From UBA9732 sp963599445 (GTDB taxonomy: Bacteria; Spirochaetota; Spirochaetia; Sphaerochaetales; Sphaerochaetaceae), in NCBI GenBank assembly GCA_963599445.1, contig CAVBWZ010000002.1, positions 62,001 through 126,000 of the forward strand: DNA of 64,000 nt, written 5' to 3'. Position 1 is the stretch's first letter; each line of letters begins with the position of its first letter. This document shows positions 58,632 to 64,000 of this stretch, piece after piece. Under the pieces are notes generated by a model. That model had not been told where the DNA came from and did not search any database. It worked only from the letters and a program-made list of their open reading frames with translations. A program made the position numbers and the translations under genes.

Positions 58632-59054
58632 ATGCAAAGAAAGTGCATCGATAACACAATAGTAAAAATTCTCCTAGGCTTCACTTGGGAACTGCCGCAA
58701 AGCCTGCTTGCATTGGTTGCAAAGGCAGTGTTGAAGGCCAGACCGCTTGATTGCAACGGACGTTTTAGGTTCGTGTTCAAATCGTCGAAGCTATCATCAT
58801 TCTCTCTTGGCGAGTTCATCTTCTTCAATAAAGTCCACACATATCTGAAATCCTGGGATTTGGTGCAGAAGCACGAACATGGACACTCCATCCAAAGCAG
58901 AATCTTGGGACCGTTGTATTTGCTGCTGATTGGACTTCCCTCCTTTGTTTGGAATGTGATTTCCCAGCATTCAGACTTCTTCTCAAAGCACTATTACGAC
59001 ACTCCTTGGGAAGGCTGGGCGAATCGCCTTGTTGGGATTGAGATGCACGACTAG
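58632..59054 (+). CDS. Membrane protein with HEHGH motif, unknown
   Basis: A 140-residue protein with two or three hydrophobic segments. KHEHGHSIQSRILGPLYLLL holds an HExxH zinc-protease-like motif just before a membrane helix; similar short proteins with HEYGHxxQS-GPLYL occur in gut bacteria without a known role. The ribosome-binding site is weak and the first 25 residues may belong to the leader. A second zinc ligand could be Glu or His near the C-terminus. Confidence 0.6.
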   Translation: MQRKCIDNTIVKILLGFTWELPQSLLALVAKAVLKARPLDCNGRFRFVFKSSKLSSFSLGEFIFFNKVHTYLKSWDLVQKHEHGHSIQSRILGPLYLLLIGLPSFVWNVISQHSDFFSKHYYDTPWEGWANRLVGIEMHD

Positions 59055-59106
59055 ACAGACCGATATCCCAGCAAAGCCGCCGTATGACAAAAAAGACGAA
59101 GATATA

Positions 59107-59135
59107 TTGACTATTTTTCCAATAAAAGGTATGTT
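59107..59135 (+). promoter_or_regulatory. Promoter of tRNA-Leu
   Basis: TTGACT and TATGTT are 17 bases apart, 25 bases before the tRNA. Confidence 0.55.
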
Positions 59136-59160
59136 CTCTTCTGTTCAAATCGAATTGCAT

Positions 59161-59245
59161 GCGGATGTGGTGGAATTTGGTAGACACGCTAGCTTGAGGT
59201 GCTAGTGGGAGAAATCTTGTGCTGGTTCAAGTCCAGTCGTCCGCA
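59161..59245 (+). tRNA. tRNA-Leu (GAG)
   Basis: An 85-base tRNA with long variable arm. GCGGATG pairs with CGTCCGC (one G-T), the anticodon stem CTAGC/GCTAG carries TTGAGGT with anticodon GAG, the variable arm is GGGAGAAATCTT-like, and the T-loop is TTCAAGT. CCA is not encoded. tRNA ends are frequent integration sites; an accessory region follows. Confidence 0.95.
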
Positions 59246-59253
59246 ACCTCATA

Positions 59254-59300
59254 AAACCCCATTGGGCAAGAAGTTACCCGATGGGGTTCTTCTTTGTCCA
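59254..59300 (+). terminator. Terminator behind tRNA-Leu
   Basis: AACCCCATTGGG and ACCCGATGGGGTT form a long stem with a 9-base loop, followed by TCTTCTTT. Confidence 0.85.
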
Positions 59301-59432
59301 GACAGGCGAATCGCCTCGGTGACAATGCTATTGACAATGTTATCCTGGAATGGGCGTGCCTTGAAAAGCCATTCCGTTCAGGTTTTGCCCCAATGTGGTC
59401 AAAATTGCCAGTTCTCCAAACAGCTGTGACTT

Positions 59433-59606
59433 TCACTTGTAGACCATATCACAGTATTCACAAAAGAACATCTTGATGTCACTTTCAGAAATGGCCAAAC
59501 CGTAACTGTCTGGCATGTAAAAATGAGCAAAGGAAAATCCACTCCTATATGGTGGAGCGTTATTCGTAAAACCTAACAGATCAATATAAGAATTCCTTCT
59601 TATCAC
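59433..59606 (-). pseudogene. Possible remnant of a small gene
   Basis: A reverse frame opens with GTG at 59606 and ends in TGA at 59433 (57 residues). Its end, MPDSYGLAISESDIKMFFCE followed by YCDMVYK, looks protein-like and holds a CxxC pair. There is no ribosome-binding site. It may be the C-terminus of a lost gene. Confidence 0.3.
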
Positions 59607-59618
59607 ATAACAAAAATC

Positions 59619-59659
59619 GCAAGCTTATGTTATACTAGATGTTATAGTAAGGAGCTTGC
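59619..59659 (+). promoter_or_regulatory. Inverted repeat over -10 box and ribosome-binding site of the DUF262 gene
   Basis: GCAAGCT and AGCTTGC form perfect arms. TATACT at 59631-59636 and AAGGAG at 59649-59654 lie between or at the arms. Folding would hide the ribosome-binding site; as DNA the arms could bind a repressor. Confidence 0.45.
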
Positions 59660-59660
59660 A

Positions 59661-61397
59661 ATGAAAGGAAAAGATGATTCTCTCTTAAGACTTATGAAAG
59701 GAGATTTTATTTTCTCAATCCCAATTTATCAGAGAAAATATTCATGGCAGGAACAGCAATGCAAAGCTCTTCTGGATAGCATCGTAAAATAGCAAATGAT
59801 GCTCACAGAGAATGGCATTTTTTGGGATCAATTATCTACCCTTTCAAAAGAAGAGGAAGTTCAAGTTGGGGTTAATGAGTTTCAGATTATTGATGGTCAA
59901 CAGAGATTGACTTCAATGTCACTGTTACTACTAGCAATTATGGATATGGACGATGTTTCAGAAGAAATTAAAACCGAAATCAAGCATTGCTTATTCAATC
60001 TTGAAGATTATTCATCTACTGACACGGAATATATCAAATTGCAACTAAGAGAAGAAGACAACATAGTCTTTAAGAGACTCTTGGATGACAGGCAGTTGCC
60101 TGATAATGTTACATATAGCAGAGTTTATGAGAATTATGTTATTTTCAAAAAAATCCTTAGAAATGAAGAGTTAACAGCAGATATTGTGTTCAAAGGAATT
60201 AAAAAGCTTAAGATTATAAGCTTTTCACTTAAAAGATCTGATAATGCGCAATTTGTTTTTGAAACAGTAAACAGCACTGGCCTGCAACTTTCTGCTGCAG
60301 ATAAAATTAGAAATTTCATTTTTATGAATGAAAACGATGAAGAAAAACAACAAAGGCTATACACCAATTATTGGCATCCGATGGAAGTCAATCTCGGTCT
60401 TACAACTGGAAATGAAGTTATTTTTAACGATTTTTTCTGGTATTATTTGATTACCGTAACTCAAGCTTTGATTAAGGACGGTGATTCATACAAAGCATTT
60501 AAAGACTACTATTATCAAAATTGTCAGAATGGCATTGAACCGATAGTAAAATCCATCTCCAGATATTCGAAGCATTATCAGAAATTCGTAAATGCCCGAC
60601 ACACAGCAAATGCGATTGAAAATATGCTTTGCAATAACCATGAGACGGGATTATTAACCATGACTCCTGTCATTCTAAAAATATTAGATTTGCGGCAAGA
60701 AAACAGGTTATCAGATCAAGAAGTTTCAAGAATGCTCATGTGTATGTATTCCTATGCAATGCGCAGAACCATTTGCAAAATTCCAACAAATTCCTTAAAC
60801 GGAGCTTTCCTGACACTACTAAAAGATGTTTATCAGAATAAATCTGCAGAATCATTTGAAGCAGTAATAACATCAAATTCAGAAACTCCATTAACATATG
60901 CACAAAGATTTCCTACAGATAATGAAGTTGTAGAGTACCTAAAAACAAATAGATTCTATAAAACNNNNNNNNNNCATAATGACCGACATTCAATTGAACA
61001 TATTATGCCCGAAACAATCGAGTCTCATGAGAGTCTTTACGATAGAGAAGATTTGACAGATGAAGAGAAAGAAAAAAAAGACTGGGCTGCCGACTTAGGT
61101 GAAGATTGGAAAGATGTATATGAAAAATATACTCATACAATCGGAAACCTGACTCTAACAGGGTATAATTCTGAATATCAAAATTATAGGTTTAAATATA
61201 AACTAACCATGCAAAAGACAGCCGAAGATGGAAAAAGGTATGGCTACATGTATTCTCCAATACACCTAACTACTTCTATTGCTGATAAGAAAAAATGGGG
61301 GGCATCAGAAATAATTGAACGCTCTGAAAAATTGGCTGATATTGTAAATCAGATTTGGCCTTATCCTAAGGCAAAAAAGAATGAGAACCTTGTATAA
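59661..61397 (+). pseudogene. DUF262/DUF1524 (GmrSD-type) restriction-like gene with in-frame TAG and assembly gap
   Basis: The frame begins at ATG 59661 (AAGGAG upstream), reads FSIPIYQRKYSWQEQQ, meets TAG at 59790-59792 (codon 44) and continues in the same frame with NEFQIIDGQQRLTS near codon 75. These are the DUF262 nucleotide-binding words. The C-terminal part behind the N-run has HNDRHSIEHIMPETI and THTIGNLTLTGYN, the HNH-like DUF1524 nuclease. Full length would be about 578 residues. Single-chain GmrSD relatives are type IV enzymes that cut modified phage DNA. The TAG may be a mutation, a switch or a sequencing error; the true gap length is unknown. AT-rich compared with neighbours. Confidence 0.8.
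60965..60974. other. Assembly gap of ten N
   Basis: Ten undetermined bases inside the DUF262/DUF1524 gene. The flanking frames agree if the length is 10, but a placeholder of arbitrary size is likely. Confidence 0.99.
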
Positions 61398-61625
61398 GTA
61401 TTGCAACACTCAAAAGTGAATTTGCAACTTTTAAAAGTTAACTCTTGGAGGAACTTTCAAAACTCGTTTCAGGCTGCATACAATCTGCATAAGAATCGAG
61501 TTGCAGAGTTTCCTTGTTCATTTTCCGGAAACTGGTCCACAGATCATGGTTCTTTGAAGCATTTTGTTTTGGCATATAGAATAAAGAAGTCGTTTGATGT
61601 ATAATGGCAATCACGACAAAACCAT
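61398..61625. other. Intergenic stretch with a MITE-end copy
   Basis: GGAGGAACTTTCAAAACT at 61447-61464 repeats the terminal sequence of the element at 26652-26819. No matching second end is found within 400 bases. GCAAC-ACTCAAAAGT and GCAAC-TTTTAAAAGTT form a short direct repeat just before it. TATAAT occurs near 61600. Confidence 0.45.
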
Positions 61626-61835
61626 ATGCACAAAAGACTTCTCTACATGTTGCATTCTACCATCGATACCCTTTGCCTTCAACCACTTCTTACGGATGAC
61701 GAATCCTTTGTCTCGCAGTTTTACTCCAAGGATGAAAACGAATTCGCCTTGTTCCTGGACGCCGCATTCTCCCTGATGACTCCAGATGAACGCAGAAGGC
61801 TTGGCAGTACGGCCAGAACCGGACGCAGGGGCTAG
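61626..61835 (+). CDS. Possible small protein of 69 residues
   Basis: MHKRLLYMLHSTIDTLCLQP opens an ORF whose C-terminal half (FYSKDENEFALFLDAAFSLM) is acidic and helical and ends in an Arg-rich tail. A TATAAT box lies about 22 bases upstream, but no ribosome-binding site is visible. Could be a small accessory gene or a fragment. Confidence 0.4.
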   Translation: MHKRLLYMLHSTIDTLCLQPLLTDDESFVSQFYSKDENEFALFLDAAFSLMTPDERRRLGSTARTGRRG

Positions 61836-61863
61836 GAGCTGCTACCTTCCAGACATCCTGTAT

Positions 61864-62895
61864 TCAATGGGAGAGAAGGCGGTGTTCGACATAATCATCT
61901 TTGTCCAAGACCGATTTTCGTATGCCCTTAACTGTTCCCCTTGAATTGGAGACATCCACCACATACTCGTAATCACCCAAGGCCCTCTTCACCAGAACCC
62001 TACTTCCAGGCGGAATGAAAAGGCTGCTGTTGGGCTTGTCCTCGCACATGAAAACGGAGTAGTCGATTCCTGGATAGTCGATCTTGTTGCCAAGATAATC
62101 AGGGTTCTTTGCAATCAGAAGAGACCCTTCCTCCCATTCCACTCCCACAGGAAGAGCCTTCTTCCTCAATGCAGCATCATTGTCCAACGAATCATCACGA
62201 CCAGACAGAATCTCCCTTAGCTCGGAACGTGTGAAAGAATCAAGGTCATGACACATCGTCCTGTAGTTCTCAAGGTCATTCATGAACCTAATTGGAACAT
62301 CTTCATCCCTGACGAAATCCATATCAGTAGGCAAAAGAACTACATCTGGAATTTCAAGAGGAATCGAAAGATTGCCCAATTCCTCAAGCTCATAGGCAAA
62401 AACCCAGTCATTGGAGGAATCCGAGTCTCCATCCGAACAGAGGGGGAATGCGAACACAACAGCATAATGCTTCACACCTTTCGTTCTATAGGAGACGACA
62501 TCACCCCGTTTGACCAGCACTGGAAGATTGCAGTATTCATCGAAGCATGCGACTCCAACAGGTTTTCCAACATGATCTCTGTACTTGGCATAGAGCCTTT
62601 GCGTCCTTTTGGAAAGCCCTCGCCTCTTGTAGGTTCGCCTTGAAACATCACGGGCCGCACTTCCAAGATACGCTTTTTCACATTCCAATGCCGATGCCTG
62701 CGCAAGTTCTCTAAGAAACGAAGCAAAATGACGGCGCTTCATGTACAAAGAAGCCAGTGTCGCCATTTGGGAGATGTCCCAACCAGGCGAATGGGTTTCA
62801 TACCACTTCTTCATGTCGTTGGAAGGAATGACATTGACCAACTCATTCTGGAGTTCAAGGACATCGGCCTTCGTGATGCTATTTGTCCTGTGCAT
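61864..62895 (-). CDS. Unknown partner protein of the AAA ATPase
   Basis: A 343-residue soluble protein not recognised. The N-terminal 120 residues are helical and basic (SKRTQRLYAKYRDH); a beta-rich part with KRGDVVSYRTKGVKHYAVVF follows, which recalls small-barrel toxins only loosely, and the C-terminal 90 residues hold PPGSRVLVKRA. It overlaps the ATPase gene by 17 bases, so the two are translated together. Pairing of an ATPase of this kind with an unknown second gene is typical of defence operons. The ATG at 62895 has GGGGGAG very close; a start further in is possible. Confidence 0.65.
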   Translation of the reverse strand: MHRTNSITKADVLELQNELVNVIPSNDMKKWYETHSPGWDISQMATLASLYMKRRHFASFLRELAQASALECEKAYLGSAARDVSRRTYKRRGLSKRTQRLYAKYRDHVGKPVGVACFDEYCNLPVLVKRGDVVSYRTKGVKHYAVVFAFPLCSDGDSDSSNDWVFAYELEELGNLSIPLEIPDVVLLPTDMDFVRDEDVPIRFMNDLENYRTMCHDLDSFTRSELREILSGRDDSLDNDAALRKKALPVGVEWEEGSLLIAKNPDYLGNKIDYPGIDYSVFMCEDKPNSSLFIPPGSRVLVKRALGDYEYVVDVSNSRGTVKGIRKSVLDKDDYVEHRLLSH

Positions 62896-64000
62896 ACTCC
62901 CCCGCCAAGAAGGCCTTTTCAACGTTATCGGTCTTTCGTATTCCGTTCATATCGGAAAGCCTTGTCAGGCAGGTCGACCTGTCCTGGCTGTTCATGGACG
63001 CGAAGTACAGTTGGTCGCGACGAAGCATCTTGAGGTCGAGAATCTCAGTGGCGTGCGTGGCGCAGAGCATTTGCGAGTTCGTGTTGTAGCCGGAATCCAT
63101 AAACATGCGTACAAGTTCCCTGAACAGGTTTGGATGGATGCTCGTCTCAGGTTCGTCGCATAGCATGACCTTCTCTTCGTTCATGACTCTGCAGAACGCT
63201 ATGAGGATACGCATGAGGTTGAGGGTTCCATGGGATTCTTCTTTGAGAGGCAGTGTGAACTGAGGATGTTTCACAAACACATCGAATACTACCCTTGAAC
63301 GGGAGAAGCGTGACTCGAAATAATCGTCAGGTTCTTCGTAGGCTGGATATCTCCTAGGCTCCTCCGTGTACGATTCTATGATGATGTCCTCTATGTCGAA
63401 TCCTGAATCCTTCAACATTTTGAGGAACAGTTCCTTGAAATGGGGATTCTCCGTCAAGAACTCCCCTACCCTTTGGACGATGGCACCACTTGGCTTGTCA
63501 TCCAAAAACCTCAGTATGTCGCCATCGAAGAAGCTGCATGCGTCAATGGTAGGCTGAATCTGCGTTACATTTGCCGCTATGCTCAAAATCAATCTGCTTG
63601 GCCTGAAATATCCTCCGCAGTTCTTTGCATCCTTTTCAAAGGCAGGGGAAAATGAAAGGGTCTCCAATTCCTTTCCTCGGGTGAACACCTTTGTAGTCCT
63701 TCCATTTGGGCTGTAGTACAGGCTTTCAGACAGAATCTCTGAATTCAAATAGGATAAACTATATGTATACTTGACTCCATTCTTCGTAAAAGTGACTTCA
63801 TATGTACTTGGGCAATCCTTGTACAATATGTGCTGTTGGTCCCTCACGAAGCGATCGCGATTCATTATTGGGCTGTGAACCATATTGCGAAGCTTCTCAA
63901 AGGAATAGACAATCGAGGATTTTCCTACTCCATTCTCACCAAAGACGAAGCAGGCTTTGTTGGCCTTGCCATCGATGAGGACCTCATTGTGAAGCTTCTC
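62879..64000 (-). CDS. AAA-family ATPase of OLD/AbiL type (partial, N-terminus outside the window)
   Basis: An ABC-like ATPase running off the right edge. FGENGVGKSS (Walker A) lies about 20 residues into the visible part, EESHGTLNLMRIL takes the place of the ABC signature, VMLCDEPETSIHP is Walker B with catalytic Glu, and CATHATEIL is the switch His. Such AAA15/21 proteins power defence systems (AbiL-, Gabija- and retron-associated ATPases) and overcoming-lysogenisation nucleases; no TOPRIM domain is visible here. Visible length 373 residues. The downstream partner gene overlaps. Confidence 0.82.
   Translation of the reverse strand, partial: EKLHNEVLIDGKANKACFVFGENGVGKSSIVYSFEKLRNMVHSPIMNRDRFVRDQQHILYKDCPSTYEVTFTKNGVKYTYSLSYLNSEILSESLYYSPNGRTTKVFTRGKELETLSFSPAFEKDAKNCGGYFRPSRLILSIAANVTQIQPTIDACSFFDGDILRFLDDKPSGAIVQRVGEFLTENPHFKELFLKMLKDSGFDIEDIIIESYTEEPRRYPAYEEPDDYFESRFSRSRVVFDVFVKHPQFTLPLKEESHGTLNLMRILIAFCRVMNEEKVMLCDEPETSIHPNLFRELVRMFMDSGYNTNSQMLCATHATEILDLKMLRRDQLYFASMNSQDRSTCLTRLSDMNGIRKTDNVEKAFLAGEYAQDK

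Overview
The window reads as a scaffold from a host-associated spirochaete (Spirochaetota, probably a gut Treponema or Sphaerochaeta relative) with roughly 50% GC. Pointers are an oligopeptide-binding protein whose mature N-terminus follows the FAGGEKEA pattern, a thiamine-type thiBPQ ABC operon, a BspA-like leucine-rich-repeat protein, a CBS/DRTGG family II pyrophosphatase and glgA-glgC. This is inference from gene content; no 16S rRNA gene is present. A run of ten N at 60965-60974 shows that contigs were joined.

Layout. 1-10.3 kb: edge-truncated aldehyde dehydrogenase of the AdhE type, pyrophosphatase, nucleoside phosphorylase, then a forward TPR-tsaE-tsaB-trxB cluster and glgA-glgC. 10.3-12.1 kb: small membrane protein and a surface lipoprotein. 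12.2-16 kb: thiBPQ. 16-20.5 kb, reverse: PfkB kinase, HtrA protease, UvrB. 20.6-26.3 kb: glnS, an RlmK-like methyltransferase with a very long Arg/Asp-rich tail, an unknown gene and a phosphohexomutase. 26.4-32.3 kb: accessory stretch with tRNA-Asn, a MITE-like element, an XRE/zinc-ribbon regulator, a large envelope lipoprotein, small genes, a toxin-antitoxin pair and a BspA-like gene. 32.3-36.2 kb: transporter, metK with a SAM-II-like leader, tRNA-Gly, cupin, YbaK. 36.4-50.1 kb: conserved housekeeping block (tig-clpP-clpX-TatD, nth, fba, infC-rpmI-rplT, a ZapB-like protein, a sigma-like protein, rdgB, pepF, SDR). 50.1-57 kb: oppABCDF. 57.6-64 kb: probable defence or mobile region (ORF6N protein, tRNA-Leu, broken DUF262/DUF1524 gene, AAA ATPase with an unknown partner).

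The most striking signal is a dispersed promoter module. A TTGACA box is followed by a short conserved sequence, a G homopolymer and a -10-like box, so the tract lies inside the -35/-10 spacer and its length sets the spacing. Copies precede the surface lipoprotein (G9, 17-bp spacer), a 74-aa gene plus the BspA-like gene (G8) and a 30-codon ORF (tract broken by an A). Two copies also share a leader in which a dyad overlaps the start site and a C/G stem can cover the ribosome-binding site. The BspA-like gene has in addition a T9 tract; one T fewer restores a typical BspA C-terminus. Together these look like a phase-variation programme for surface proteins, to be tested by read-level tract lengths.

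Other recurrent patterns are 9- and 10-bp periodic arrays beside genes (three share a TGAAGACYGTTGAA tail), three roughly 107-bp tandem units with a GTGC/GCAC stem, and several genes whose -10 box lies only 6-7 bases before the start codon, which suggests leaderless mRNAs.
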